This document shows, one piece after another, positions 17,290-26,568 of a stretch of 64,000 nucleotides of DNA (positions within the stretch are counted from its first letter, which is position 1; each line of letters begins with the position of its first letter). The notes under the pieces were generated by a model, which was not told where the DNA came from, did no database searches, and was given only the letters and a program-made list of their open reading frames with translations. Made by a program: the position numbers and the translations under genes. The DNA is from Sulfobacillus thermosulfidooxidans. GTDB taxonomy: Bacteria > Bacillota > Sulfobacillia > Sulfobacillales > Sulfobacillaceae. The stretch spans positions 2,790,001 to 2,854,000 of the forward strand of contig NZ_LGRO01000001.1 of the NCBI RefSeq assembly GCF_001280565.1, written 5' to 3'.

Positions 17290-18462
17290 ATGGACGAGTA
17301 TCAATGGACGGTTATTGTCAATACTTGGGCTTATGACGAGACCCAAATCGAAGAGACAAGTGCTCCCTTTATTGGGTGGGCGAATCGGATTGTGTTCGTG
17401 GAATTAGGGCCATGGCATCGTCAACTTGACCTTTCGCTTTGGAGTGAAGGAGTTGAAATTGTCCAGGACTGGCCAGGATCTTTTCGTTTGCAATATGACC
17501 AGATTTTACGGCGAGAACAAGATTTAGACACGGACATGATTCTTTTCCTGGAAGGAAATGAAATCATTCGCCGTATGGATCTTCATGATTTGAATCATTA
17601 CACCAGTAAACATGTGGCGGCTTACCGGCTGCCCGTCCTGCGTTCAGGAAGCGATGAATCAAAAAAAGAACTTCGCATATTAAGACTCTCGCGTTGGCAT
17701 GGGTTTCACGGGGTTTATAAAGCCGATCCTTATCCCGAACTCACCGCTTTCAGTGAACCTATCCTTGAGGGCGAAATACCTATTGTGAGAACAGGCGAGG
17801 GTATAAAGCATGGTCCTAGGCTTGAAGGGATTATGCGTGAAGCTAAAGATATCGATTTGTTGGTAAGAGCCCGGTGGCTTCTTGACACACGGGAATTCCA
17901 GACCGCTTTACGATTACTGAAAAAGGACGGGACGAAAAGTCTTTATAACAATGAAAAAAGCCTTCTTGTACGTACAATGATGGCCGAGGCACTTATGGGC
18001 TTAAAGAAACCGCAGGAGGCATTACAAGTACTGGCGTCTTTGATGGCCCGTTTTCCGAATGCCGACAGATCTTATCTCATGGGACGCGTGCTCTATGCAT
18101 TGGACCGGTTTGACGAAGCGTCGACCTATTTTTATCAAGCCGGCACAGGAGCTTACGGGTTACGAGAATCCCAGGAACCTGGTGCTGATGGGTACCGGGC
18201 CTTGTTATGGGCGGCCCAATCACTGCATCTTGCTAAACGGCCCAAAGATAGTTTTATGATGGTGACTCGTCTGTTAGAAGATTTCCCATTTTTTCGTGAG
18301 GGCTGGAAATTTTTCTTTGCCTTACTCGGCGACGCCAAGCCGGAGGAATTATATGAGTTAATGACGCAAATTGTTTCCCCGCAAACGGTCCATGAAGTGT
18401 TTGAACGGATGGGAGAGACCGAAGGGCCAGAGCAAGCGTTTCAACAATGGCTGTTTCGGTGA
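17290..18462 (+). CDS. Glycosyltransferase-like/TPR protein
   Basis: The protein has 390 residues from the ATG at 17290 (site GGCGGAGA). Residues 1-180 resemble a GT2-type GT-A domain (VIVNTWAYDETQIE...), but where an active enzyme has DxD the sequence reads LFLEGNEII, so catalysis is doubtful. Residues 195-390 are TPR-like helical repeats (FQTALRLLK, PQEALQVLASLM, FDEASTYFYQAGTGAY). It lies 14 bases after the FliN-like gene in the flagellar operon. A role in flagellar glycosylation or as a scaffold is inferred from place. Confidence 0.7.
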   Translation: MDEYQWTVIVNTWAYDETQIEETSAPFIGWANRIVFVELGPWHRQLDLSLWSEGVEIVQDWPGSFRLQYDQILRREQDLDTDMILFLEGNEIIRRMDLHDLNHYTSKHVAAYRLPVLRSGSDESKKELRILRLSRWHGFHGVYKADPYPELTAFSEPILEGEIPIVRTGEGIKHGPRLEGIMREAKDIDLLVRARWLLDTREFQTALRLLKKDGTKSLYNNEKSLLVRTMMAEALMGLKKPQEALQVLASLMARFPNADRSYLMGRVLYALDRFDEASTYFYQAGTGAYGLRESQEPGADGYRALLWAAQSLHLAKRPKDSFMMVTRLLEDFPFFREGWKFFFALLGDAKPEELYELMTQIVSPQTVHEVFERMGETEGPEQAFQQWLFR

Positions 18463-18559
18463 AAACATGTCTCGCTCGTAAATTGTTGTCAGCAAAAGAA
18501 GGAATTGGAAAGAGACTGTCGAAACGTGCATGACAAAGAGAATGGAAGGGGGGGTGACA

Positions 18560-19135
18560 TTGGTTAATAAAACGCTGGCCTTTTTCCAAAATGGTCAAGT
18601 CGTTCCGTTGACCACACCCATTTTTCAAGGGCCTAAGACGAGGCGCCGCGGACGAAGACGTGAACAAGACCGTTATTTTCCCAGTGGTGAATTAATTCCA
18701 ACCCGTGAAGAATTGATTCAATATATTCTTAACCATGTCCTCTACCAAATCGATCCGGTGTTAGGGGAACCCATTTTTTGCAAGCACATTATCAAACCTA
18801 ACCGGGAACGGAATCGGGAAAGTATGTATCACGTTGTCCTCGGACCGCCATCATGGACCGGGGTCTGGGAAGTTATTGGCAATCGCCGGATGTTTGACAT
18901 TCATGCCGAATATGTCCCCGAAGAACGAACATGGCTTCCCCAGATTACGGTGTCGCCGGGAAATTTTATCGGGGTCGATAATTTGAATGGTATTGAGCTG
19001 GATCCCATTTGTTTACGGCGCGAGATTATTCGCCGGAAATTTGTAACGGCCGACGAATATGACTGGTTTGCCAGTCCCTATGCTTCGATACGGCGCATGG
19101 CGATCGCAAAGGCTCAACGCGGTATTTGGATGTAA
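18560..19135 (+). CDS. Unknown protein in the flagellar operon
   Basis: I do not recognise this ~191-residue protein. A start near the TTG at 18560 is favoured by the GGAAGGGGGG site six or so bases before it; GTG 18554 and ATG 18542 are alternatives. It has a strongly basic stretch early on (KTRRRGRRREQDR), a central block containing C-K-H and R-x-R-x-R-E, and a Trp-rich C-terminal domain. No signal peptide or membrane segment. It lies between a glycosyltransferase-like gene and motA, 41 bases ahead of the latter, so may act in motility. Confidence 0.55.
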   Translation: MVNKTLAFFQNGQVVPLTTPIFQGPKTRRRGRRREQDRYFPSGELIPTREELIQYILNHVLYQIDPVLGEPIFCKHIIKPNRERNRESMYHVVLGPPSWTGVWEVIGNRRMFDIHAEYVPEERTWLPQITVSPGNFIGVDNLNGIELDPICLRREIIRRKFVTADEYDWFASPYASIRRMAIAKAQRGIWM

Positions 19136-19176
19136 AACAGGATGGAATAGACCACGAATGAACCCAAGGAGGAGCT

Positions 19177-20010
19177 ATGCGTTTAGATGTCACGGCCATA
19201 GGCGGCATTATTTTCGGAGTGCTGGCGCTCGTTACCGGATTTGTCTTGGAAGGCGGGCGCGCTGGGGCTTTGCTCCAAGGGACCGCAGCACTGATTGTGT
19301 TTGGAGGCACAATCGGTGCCACTGCCGTGTCCTTCTCCGTCGATGAATTGAAAAAAGTCCCGACATTATTTCGTATGGGATTGACGCGAAAAAAATTTGA
19401 TCCCATTGTCCTGATTGACCAATTGGCCAGGTATGCAGACATTGCCAGGCGTCAACAACCTTTGGCATTAGAGCCTGAGATTGAATTAACCCATGATGAG
19501 TTTTTGAGTAAAGGCTTACAACTCATCGTGGATAACGCGGACCCGACCTTAATGCGGCAAATGCTGGAATCTGATATTTATGCCCGCTATTCCCAACAGA
19601 AAATGGGAGCGAGTATTTTTGAGCAAGCGGGCGGATATGCTCCCACGATGGGCATTGTGGGTACGATTATGGGATTAGTCCATGTGTTAGGGGAATTATC
19701 AGGTAATCCCAACGACTTGGCTTCAGCTATTGGTCTAGCGTTTATTGCCACGCTTTATGGCGTCTCGAGTGCCAATTTATTGTGGCTTCCCATGGCTACG
19801 AATCTTAAGAATAAGGCCAAACACGATCTGTTGATGCGGCAAATTAGTCTTGAAGGCCTGTTAGCCATCAGTCAAGGCATGGCTCCTAGCTTGCTAAAAG
19901 ACAAACTCATGACGATTATTCGTCCATCGGGATCCCCTGCAGCCCAGGATAGTTCGGCTCATGCTGAGGGTGACAGCGAGGCAAAATCGGGAGCACAGGA
20001 GGCATCATGA
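19177..20010 (+). CDS. motA: Flagellar motor stator protein MotA
   Basis: The 277-residue protein has four membrane helices, two near the N-terminus (IIFGVLALVTGFVLEGG; TAALIVFGGTIGATAVSFS) and two after a ~120-residue cytoplasmic loop (PTMGIVGTIMGLVHVLGEL with the two channel-lining Pro; AIGLAFIATLYGVSSANLLWLP). MotA with MotB forms the proton- or sodium-driven stator; the ion is not clear from this sequence. The charged loop carries Arg and Glu residues that contact FliG in relatives. GGAGGAGC precedes the ATG, and the stop overlaps motB by four bases. Confidence 0.93.
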   Translation: MRLDVTAIGGIIFGVLALVTGFVLEGGRAGALLQGTAALIVFGGTIGATAVSFSVDELKKVPTLFRMGLTRKKFDPIVLIDQLARYADIARRQQPLALEPEIELTHDEFLSKGLQLIVDNADPTLMRQMLESDIYARYSQQKMGASIFEQAGGYAPTMGIVGTIMGLVHVLGELSGNPNDLASAIGLAFIATLYGVSSANLLWLPMATNLKNKAKHDLLMRQISLEGLLAISQGMAPSLLKDKLMTIIRPSGSPAAQDSSAHAEGDSEAKSGAQEAS

Positions 20011-20756
20011 ACGAAATCTGGGAAAAGGAGACAGAAAACGAAGACGGTGGCAATGAAAATGCCGGGATGATGCGATGGCTCATTACCTATGCCGACTTAA
20101 TTACGTTGTTGCTGGCCTTTTTCATTGTGCTTTATGCCATGAACCGGACCGAACAGGTCAAGTTTTCCTTGGTGTCTCAAGCGTTGGCAAACCAGTTTGA
20201 CTCCAAAAGCATTATTGGCAAATCGCCCGGTCCTTCCATTATTAATGGATTATCGGGGACGCATGCCGAACTTGCGAGTTTAAACCGGCTAGAAGATGAA
20301 TTGCAGCAGAAAATCAATCAGGCCCACTTAAGTTCATCCGTATCTGTGACCAGCAATGAGCGGGGAGTGGAAGTGAGCTTGAATGCCTCGCTGCTCTTTG
20401 CGCCTGGATCGGCTAAAGTTTCACCCCAAGCGGCGTCGTTATTATTGCAGTTGGGAAATATCCTAAAAACTGTGCCCAATGATATTGAGGTTGCCGGCTA
20501 TACCGATTCGACCCCTATTCGCACGGTCAAGTATCCCAGCAACTGGCAATTGTCGGCAGCGCGGGCGGCAAATGTCGTCTATATTTTGGCGCATGTGCCG
20601 GGTATTAATCCTAGTCGCCTATCGATCGCGGCTTTTGGTCATTACCACCCTATTGCGACCAATAAGACGCCTCAGGGGCGCCAACTTAATCGCCGAGTGA
20701 ATATCTTAATTCTTCGCTCGACGGTTGGCCAAGTGGCGATTGGCAATGGTCCCTAA
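20007..20756 (+). CDS. motB: Flagellar motor stator protein MotB
   Basis: The 249-residue partner of MotA has a short acidic cytoplasmic head and a single helix containing the ion-binding Asp in WLITYADLITLLLAFF. A linker and an OmpA-like peptidoglycan-binding domain follow (FAPGSAKVSPQAA, VAGYTDSTPI, SNWQLSAARA, GRQLNRRV). It anchors the stator to the cell wall. Its start overlaps the motA stop (ATGA). A short hairpin (AAGTCT/AGACTT, 20786-20800) follows the gene without a T-run, so transcription may continue to flgB. Confidence 0.95.
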   Translation: MNEIWEKETENEDGGNENAGMMRWLITYADLITLLLAFFIVLYAMNRTEQVKFSLVSQALANQFDSKSIIGKSPGPSIINGLSGTHAELASLNRLEDELQQKINQAHLSSSVSVTSNERGVEVSLNASLLFAPGSAKVSPQAASLLLQLGNILKTVPNDIEVAGYTDSTPIRTVKYPSNWQLSAARAANVVYILAHVPGINPSRLSIAAFGHYHPIATNKTPQGRQLNRRVNILILRSTVGQVAIGNGP

Positions 20757-20873
20757 ATGTTAAACATCTTGACCCTTCAAATTTAAAGTCTTTCAGACTT
20801 CTTGGAGCATGACACAGGAAAAGATTGTGTTATTGTCATTCGGTTATGGTTACTGAGGTAAGGAGATGACATC

Positions 20874-21236
20874 ATGGGATTATTTGACACTACCGCATCA
20901 CAAAGTATTATCACGACCTTAAATTTGTCTCAAAAAGCCGAAACCATCATTGCCAATAACTTGGCGAATTATGACACCCCAGGATACAAAAGTGAGAGCT
21001 TGTCTTTTCAGCATCAGTTAGCGGCCGCTATCGCCCAAGGTCCAGCAGCCATTGCCCAGGTGAAAGGCCAGGTGGTGGTCAACACCATGTCCTTACAGCC
21101 CGATTTGAACAGTGTCTCCATGACGCAACAAACCACGGACTTGGCTAAGACGCAACTGTTGTACCAAACCGCGGTGCAAGCATTTAATTATAAAACCACA
21201 GAAATCAAAATTGTTAGCGAAGGAAGGGCGTTATAA
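20874..21236 (+). CDS. flgB: Flagellar proximal rod protein FlgB
   Basis: The 120-residue protein shows the flagellar rod N-terminal motif (ANNLANYDTPGYKSESL) and a C-terminal coiled-coil helix with QLLYQTAVQAFNYKTTEIK, as in FlgB. It forms part of the proximal rod, exported by the flagellar secretion system. A good AAGGAG site is seven bases before the ATG. The 117 bp gap after motB could hold a promoter for the flgB-onward operon, none of which I can define. Confidence 0.93.
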   Translation: MGLFDTTASQSIITTLNLSQKAETIIANNLANYDTPGYKSESLSFQHQLAAAIAQGPAAIAQVKGQVVVNTMSLQPDLNSVSMTQQTTDLAKTQLLYQTAVQAFNYKTTEIKIVSEGRAL

Positions 21237-21239
21237 GTC

Positions 21240-21653
21240 ATGTTTGATGCCTTGAATATTACCGCCTCAGCTCTTAGTGCCGAATCCTTACGTTTAGATC
21301 TCGTGGCCAATAACTTAGCCAATGCGACTACGACCAAAACGGTGACGGGCTTCCCGTATCAAAGTGAATCGGCGGTGTTGGCACAAATCCCGGCACCATC
21401 AAATGGGCCTTACCGTGGCATTGGCCAAGGTGTGGTGGTCAAAGCCATTTTAGCCAGCCAAGCGCCCTTTCCCAAAGTTTATGATCCCACCAGTCCCTTG
21501 GCGAATGCACAAGGCTATGTTTTGGAATCGAATGTCAACTTATCGACACAAATGGTGGATATGGCCGAAGCATCCCAAGCCTATCAAGCGAATGCGAATG
21601 CCTTTTCGGCCGACAAAAACATGATCTTAAAAGCCTTAACGTTGGGAGCGTAG
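21240..21653 (+). CDS. flgC: Flagellar proximal rod protein FlgC
   Basis: The 137-residue rod protein has the typical N-terminal AESLRLDLVANNLANATT segment, an intermediate region, and the C-terminal signature YVLESNVNLSTQMVDMAEASQAYQANANAF. Three bases follow the flgB stop, and flgB-flgC-fliE are in the order found in all Firmicutes. Slightly shorter than some family members but with both conserved ends present. Confidence 0.95.
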   Translation: MFDALNITASALSAESLRLDLVANNLANATTTKTVTGFPYQSESAVLAQIPAPSNGPYRGIGQGVVVKAILASQAPFPKVYDPTSPLANAQGYVLESNVNLSTQMVDMAEASQAYQANANAFSADKNMILKALTLGA

Positions 21654-21660
21654 ATTTGAT

Positions 21661-21963
21661 ATGAATCCTGTGGGATTAACCTTAACCAATCTGGCTAATT
21701 TAAATCCTTCTGGGTCATCTTTAGGTGGCCATGGTGCTGGTTCCACGACGTTTGGGGCGCTATTAAAAGGAGCGATTAACCAATTAGAATCGACTCAAGC
21801 CCAGGCCAATCAGCAAATTACCGGAGCCATGACCGGCCAAGTGACCATTACCGGAGCCATGGTGGCGATTGCCGAAGCGCAAAGCACATTAGATGTGGCA
21901 ACATCTATCCGGAACAACGTGGTGCAAGCCTATCAAACCATCATGAATATGTCTGTGGGATAA
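21661..21963 (+). CDS. fliE: MS ring-rod junction protein FliE
   Basis: The 100-residue protein has a Gly/Ser/Asn-rich N-terminal half and the FliE C-terminal signature: MVAIAEAQSTLDVATSIRNNVVQAYQTIMNMSVG, read here as separate blocks around residues 66-100. FliE links the FliF ring to the rod and is one of the first export substrates. Seven bases follow flgC and 15 precede fliF. Confidence 0.92.
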   Translation: MNPVGLTLTNLANLNPSGSSLGGHGAGSTTFGALLKGAINQLESTQAQANQQITGAMTGQVTITGAMVAIAEAQSTLDVATSIRNNVVQAYQTIMNMSVG

Positions 21964-21978
21964 GATTAGGGGCGGACA

Positions 21979-23541
21979 ATGAATCAACGAGTCAAACAAT
22001 ATAGTCAACAGGCTCTTCAGTGGTGGCAACAAAAGACCCTGACCCAGCGCCTGCGCCTTGGTGTCGTCGCGGCGTTGGTCTTCAGTGTGCTGTTAGTGGC
22101 TGTGCACCTGGTAACCAGTCCCGATTGGCAGCCCTTATATACCAATTTAAGTCCTCGCAGTGCAGGACAAATCACAACGCAATTGACGCAGATGAAAATT
22201 CCCTATCAGCTCGCTGACCAAGGACGGACGGTGCTGGTGCCCAAAAAAGATGTAGACCAGGTACGGGTGGATCTAGCGGATTTGAATATCCCATCTAGCA
22301 CGGTCGGTTTACCGCAGCCGCTAAATTTTAGCTTGGGAGAAACGAATCAGGAGATTACTCTGACGCAATTGGCGGATTTAGAAGCGACGCTGGCGCAAAC
22401 CATTAATTCGATTAATGGCGTACACGATTCCCGTGTTCTCATTAATGAACCACCTCCGGCTCTATTTGGCGAAAGCACAGCGAGTCCCACGGCGTCGGTC
22501 TTTTTAGATTTGAATCCAGGTGCTTCATTGAGTCCTTCGCAAGTGCGGGGGATTATGAATTTGGTGGCGCACTCTGTGGCCGGTTTGTCGCCCAATCAAG
22601 TAACGGTGGTCGATCAACAAGGGACGTTGCTGTCGCAAAATGCCCTGAATAATCAACCGGGATCGCAAATCACGGGCACGAATCAAGCAGAACTGCAAGC
22701 CGAAGATCAGGTTGATAACCAGATTGCGCAAAATGTGACGTCCATGTTGGATCAAGTATTAGGACCGGGTGCCGCGGTCGTTAGGGTCAATGCCACGTTG
22801 AATTTTGACCAGTCGACGGTGAACTCGACTCAATATGGGAAAGCGGTTTTGTCTTCGCAGTCTGTTACGACCCAAAGTAGCTCGCAAGCGGCTGGTAACG
22901 CCACCCCGGCCGGGGCTGCAGGCAATACGCCAACATACCCGGTCACCACAGGGGCTTTGGGACCCTCAAAATCCCAAAGCAATTCCACCACGTCGCATTG
23001 GCTCGTCGATACCACAAACACCCATCAAGTGATTCCCTCAGGAAGCATTAGCCGAATGACCGTGGCGGTTGCCGTCGACAAGCCCCTCAGTGCCAGCCAG
23101 CGCACCGCGCTTAAAAATTTGGTGGCGTCAGCAGCGGGTATTAACCCCGCACGGGGAGATGTGGTGACGATTTTAGGCCAACCCTTCAACCGGTCGCAGG
23201 TGAATCAAGCCTTAAAACAAATGGCGCAGGCGCAAAAAGCTCAGCAAATTCGGCGCGATATTATGGAAGGAATTCTGGCCTTGTTAGGCATTGTCCTCGC
23301 AATCATTGTGTGGCGCGGATTGGCTAAGATTAGGCGACAAACTCCGGCTCCCAGTTTCGAACCGGCCTTGGCAAGCCCAGGGGGCCAATCGTTATCCGTG
23401 ACCGATTTGCTCAATGAAATTCGCCAGGCCAAGGAACCTACTCTGGCGGAAACGGCCAAGAGTTACTTGCAAGACATGTTACAAAAAGATCCCGAAGGGG
23501 CAGCACGCTTAATCCGGGCTTGGATTCAGGAGGATGAATAA
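21979..23541 (+). CDS. fliF: Flagellar MS-ring protein FliF
   Basis: The 520-residue protein has an N-terminal helix (residues ~28-45), a YscJ-like periplasmic domain with YTNLSPRSAGQI and NGVHDSRVLINEPP, a variable low-complexity Ser/Thr/Gln region around residues 290-340, a second membrane helix (ILALLGIVLAIIVWRGLAKI) and a C-terminal FliG-binding tail. It forms the MS ring in the membrane, base of the motor. AGGGGCGG precedes the ATG. Its stop overlaps the upstream part of the fliG frame. Confidence 0.95.
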   Translation: MNQRVKQYSQQALQWWQQKTLTQRLRLGVVAALVFSVLLVAVHLVTSPDWQPLYTNLSPRSAGQITTQLTQMKIPYQLADQGRTVLVPKKDVDQVRVDLADLNIPSSTVGLPQPLNFSLGETNQEITLTQLADLEATLAQTINSINGVHDSRVLINEPPPALFGESTASPTASVFLDLNPGASLSPSQVRGIMNLVAHSVAGLSPNQVTVVDQQGTLLSQNALNNQPGSQITGTNQAELQAEDQVDNQIAQNVTSMLDQVLGPGAAVVRVNATLNFDQSTVNSTQYGKAVLSSQSVTTQSSSQAAGNATPAGAAGNTPTYPVTTGALGPSKSQSNSTTSHWLVDTTNTHQVIPSGSISRMTVAVAVDKPLSASQRTALKNLVASAAGINPARGDVVTILGQPFNRSQVNQALKQMAQAQKAQQIRRDIMEGILALLGIVLAIIVWRGLAKIRRQTPAPSFEPALASPGGQSLSVTDLLNEIRQAKEPTLAETAKSYLQDMLQKDPEGAARLIRAWIQEDE

Positions 23542-23542
23542 A

Positions 23543-24541
23543 TTGCGGATGTCAGGTGCTCGCAAAGCCGCGGTGCTTTTGATGTCGATGGGAACTGAAC
23601 AGGCCGCGACGCTTCTACGCTATCTCAGACGCTCGGAAGTGGAAGCAATTACCATGGAAATTGCCAATCTTAAGCGGGTGGATGCCCAAGTGGTCGATGA
23701 GGTTGTGACCGAATTCTATGAGATGTCCAAAGCCGAGAAGCAACTGGCAGAGGGCGGGATTGACATGGCCCGAGATATGCTGGAGCGGGCGTTTGATGGT
23801 CCGAGAGCCCAAGAAATTTTGCAGCGGTTAACGGGATTTTTGCAGCGGCGGCCCTTTGAAGTGTTGCGCAAGGCCGATCCCAGTCAAGTGATGACCTTAA
23901 TGATGAATGAACATCCTCAAACCATTGCGGTGGTGTTAGCCTATATGGATCCTACGCAAGCCTCCCAGGTATTGTCGTCTTTGGATCCTGAATTACAAAG
24001 TGATGTGGCCCGGCGCATTGCCGTCATGGGCCGAGCTGCCCCGGAAGTGATCAAAGAGATTGAACAACTCATGGAGAAAAAACTAACCAATCTGGCTGCT
24101 GAGGAAATATCAGGTGCGGGAGGGATTAATGCGATTGTGCCGATTTTGAATAATACAGACCGCACCTCCGAGCGCTTGATTTTACAGCGCCTTGAAGAAT
24201 TTGATCCGGAACTTGCTGATGAAATTCGAAACCGCATGTTTGTCTTTGAGAATATTGTGCAAATTGATGACCGGGCCATGCAAAAAGTGCTGCGGCGTGT
24301 CGATAACAAGACCTTAGCACTGGCCCTTAAAGGCACGCCGCCTGATGTCTCGCAAAAAGTTATGCGCAATCTGTCGCAAAAAGCTGCAGAGTTACTCAAG
24401 GAAGACATTGATGTCTTAGGACCCGTGCGGATTCGTGATGTGGAACAAGCCCAACGGGAAATTGTCAATGTCATTCGTCAGTTAGAAGATCAGGGAGAAT
24501 TGGTCATTTCTCGGGGGGAGCGTGATGACTTTGTCGTCTAA
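23543..24541 (+). CDS. fliG: Flagellar motor switch protein FliG
   Basis: The protein has about 332 residues and three FliG domains in order: N-terminal FliF-binding (KAAVLLMSMGTEQAATLLRYL), middle domain with the MNEHPQTIAVVLAYMDP block (EHPQ motif), and C-terminal torque domain with FVFENIVQIDDRAMQKVLR. It binds FliF and transmits torque from MotA. The ATG at 23534 directly abuts AGGAGG and is unlikely; TTG 23543 (nine bases from the site) or ATG 23549 fit better. Confidence 0.95.
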   Translation: MRMSGARKAAVLLMSMGTEQAATLLRYLRRSEVEAITMEIANLKRVDAQVVDEVVTEFYEMSKAEKQLAEGGIDMARDMLERAFDGPRAQEILQRLTGFLQRRPFEVLRKADPSQVMTLMMNEHPQTIAVVLAYMDPTQASQVLSSLDPELQSDVARRIAVMGRAAPEVIKEIEQLMEKKLTNLAAEEISGAGGINAIVPILNNTDRTSERLILQRLEEFDPELADEIRNRMFVFENIVQIDDRAMQKVLRRVDNKTLALALKGTPPDVSQKVMRNLSQKAAELLKEDIDVLGPVRIRDVEQAQREIVNVIRQLEDQGELVISRGERDDFVV

Positions 24542-25226
24542 CGTGCTTAAAGCATGGACTGTGAAAAATGGAACTCAACCCATTCGACTTGATCCGCAAG
24601 ATGATGGCAAAGGCCAAGTGCAAGTCGCTTTAACGGACGCAAAAGAAGCTGCCCTGAATATTGTGACCCGGGCCAAAGAAGAAGCTCAGGCCATTATTGA
24701 GGAAGCGGAAACTGAAGCCGATCAGATTCGAAAGCAAGCCCAGGCTCAAGGATATGAACAAGGCCGCCAACAGGGCGTGAAGGAAGGCAAGAATCAGGTG
24801 ATGAATCAGTGGTCCGAGATGGCACAGCAGGTTCAGCAAGTATTGAATAAAATAGAACAGCTCAAGGGATTCACTAGGCTGTTGGAGCCGGAATTGGTAC
24901 TGGCTCAAGCGGCGGCACTCGCCGCAAAATTTGTCGAAAATGAGGGATTAAATCATCCCGATTCGTTACGGACGTATTTGACTGACGTTATTGAGAGTTT
25001 GTCCGATCATCAAGTGACCCTGTTTTTATCGCCCGAATTTCACAATACTCTTGAACACCTGACCAAAAATTGGGGGGATTTGTGGTCGCAGGTCAAAGTG
25101 GCCGTTGACCGGTCCTTAGAGCATCTCGGGATGCGCATAGAGACAGGAGACGGCCAGGAATTTCTTGCGGGTCCCATTCACGCATTGAGCAAGATGCTCG
25201 ATGAGGTGCTCTATGGAAGTGTGTGA
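24525..25226 (+). CDS. fliH: Flagellar export ATPase regulator FliH
   Basis: The ~233-residue protein has an N-terminal region, then a long Ala/Glu/Gln/Lys coiled coil (residues ~35-115: EEAQAIIEEAETEADQI, QGYEQGRQQGVKEGKNQ) with the G-x-x-x-G repeats typical of FliH. A C-terminal domain that binds FliI follows. It regulates and tethers the FliI ATPase. The start is ATG 24525 behind GGGGGAG; it overlaps fliG by 17 bases and fliI by 14. Confidence 0.9.
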   Translation: MTLSSNVLKAWTVKNGTQPIRLDPQDDGKGQVQVALTDAKEAALNIVTRAKEEAQAIIEEAETEADQIRKQAQAQGYEQGRQQGVKEGKNQVMNQWSEMAQQVQQVLNKIEQLKGFTRLLEPELVLAQAAALAAKFVENEGLNHPDSLRTYLTDVIESLSDHQVTLFLSPEFHNTLEHLTKNWGDLWSQVKVAVDRSLEHLGMRIETGDGQEFLAGPIHALSKMLDEVLYGSV

Positions 25227-26568
25227 AAAGATTAAACAATTTCCGGCGTCACACCTACTGGTGCCCATCGGACACATTACGGCCGTGCGGGGGCAAAGCC
25301 TTATTGCTCAAGGTGTCCGCATGGCGGTAGGGGAAGTCGGAAAAATTCAGCTCGCTGAATCCCAGACGGTTGATGTGGAATGCGTCGGATTTCTTGAAGA
25401 TCAGCGGGTTTTATTGACGCCCTATCATGATGTCGTAGGCATAAGGCCAGGTCTTACCGTGATTGCCAAAGGACGGCCTTTCAGCATGGTCACGGGTCAA
25501 GAGGTGTTAGGACGCCTCCTTGACGGCATTGGCAAGCCTTTGGATGCTGGACCTATGCCGATTGGACCCCGGCGTCTTTTGATGACGACCCCGATATCGC
25601 CATTAAGCCGCCGCAAGGTCGAAAAAATTTTATGGACGGGAATTAAAGCCATTGATGGGCTTTTAACATTAGGCCAGGGACAACGCGTTGGCGTGTTTGC
25701 GGGGGCAGGCTTTGGGAAGACCACGTTATTACAAGAGATTTTAAATGGTACCGAAGCGGATATCGTGGTCGTCGGCTTAATCGGCGAACGGGGCAGGGAA
25801 GTCGCCGAATTCTTTCGACATCTCGGGCCTGAGGCCAAAAAACGGACGGTTATTATTGCGGCGACATCAGATATGCCGGCCATCATGCGGTTAAAAGCGG
25901 CCTGGTCAGCGACATTAATTGCGGAAGATTTTCGTGATCAGGGACATCAGGTGTTGCTGGTCATGGATTCCTTGACCCGTGTGGCGTTAGCTCAGCGGGA
26001 AATTGGAATGGAAACGGGAGAACTCCCATCGGCTCGGGGATATACCCCCTCGGTGCTGCATTTGTTGCCCCGATTGCTTGAACGGGCGGGCGCGACCGAA
26101 ACGGGGTCGATTACAGGCATTTATACGGTGTTGGTTGATGGGGATGATCCTTATGAAGATCCCTTATCTGATATCCTTCGAGGATTATTAGATGGCCATA
26201 TTATTTTGTCTCGGAAATTAGCCAATAGTGGTCATTTTCCAGCCATTGACGTGGTCTCCAGTCTCTCTCGTCTAATGCCCGACATCATCTCTGATAAGCA
26301 CCTGCAAATGGCTCGATCCTTCAAAGAAATTGTCGCGCGGGTCAAAGAGGCGGAAGACTTATTGGATGTCGGGGCCTATACTCCGGGACGGGATGTGTTA
26401 CTGGATAAAGCACTTCATCTCTACCCCAGAATTCAAGCATTTTTGGATCAAAAACGTGGGGAGCGTTGTTCACCGCCAGAGCTTTTTAGTCAGATGGAGA
26501 GCATTGATGAGACGATTACGCATTGGCAAGAGGAGAATCACGCCAATGAAGGAGAAGACGATGGCTAG
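25213..26568 (+). CDS. fliI: Flagellum-specific ATPase FliI
   Basis: The ~451-residue enzyme is homologous to F1-ATPase beta. It has the Walker A GAGFGKTT at about residue 170, GERGREVAEF, Walker B LLVMDSLTRVALAQREIG, and the FliI-type GELPSARGYTPSVLHLLPRLLERAG motif. It energises protein export with FliH and FliJ in the cytoplasm. ATG 25213 is favoured by a GAGGTG site; ATG 25201 is further upstream in frame. The last eight bases overlap fliJ. Confidence 0.95.
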   Translation: MEVCEKIKQFPASHLLVPIGHITAVRGQSLIAQGVRMAVGEVGKIQLAESQTVDVECVGFLEDQRVLLTPYHDVVGIRPGLTVIAKGRPFSMVTGQEVLGRLLDGIGKPLDAGPMPIGPRRLLMTTPISPLSRRKVEKILWTGIKAIDGLLTLGQGQRVGVFAGAGFGKTTLLQEILNGTEADIVVVGLIGERGREVAEFFRHLGPEAKKRTVIIAATSDMPAIMRLKAAWSATLIAEDFRDQGHQVLLVMDSLTRVALAQREIGMETGELPSARGYTPSVLHLLPRLLERAGATETGSITGIYTVLVDGDDPYEDPLSDILRGLLDGHIILSRKLANSGHFPAIDVVSSLSRLMPDIISDKHLQMARSFKEIVARVKEAEDLLDVGAYTPGRDVLLDKALHLYPRIQAFLDQKRGERCSPPELFSQMESIDETITHWQEENHANEGEDDG

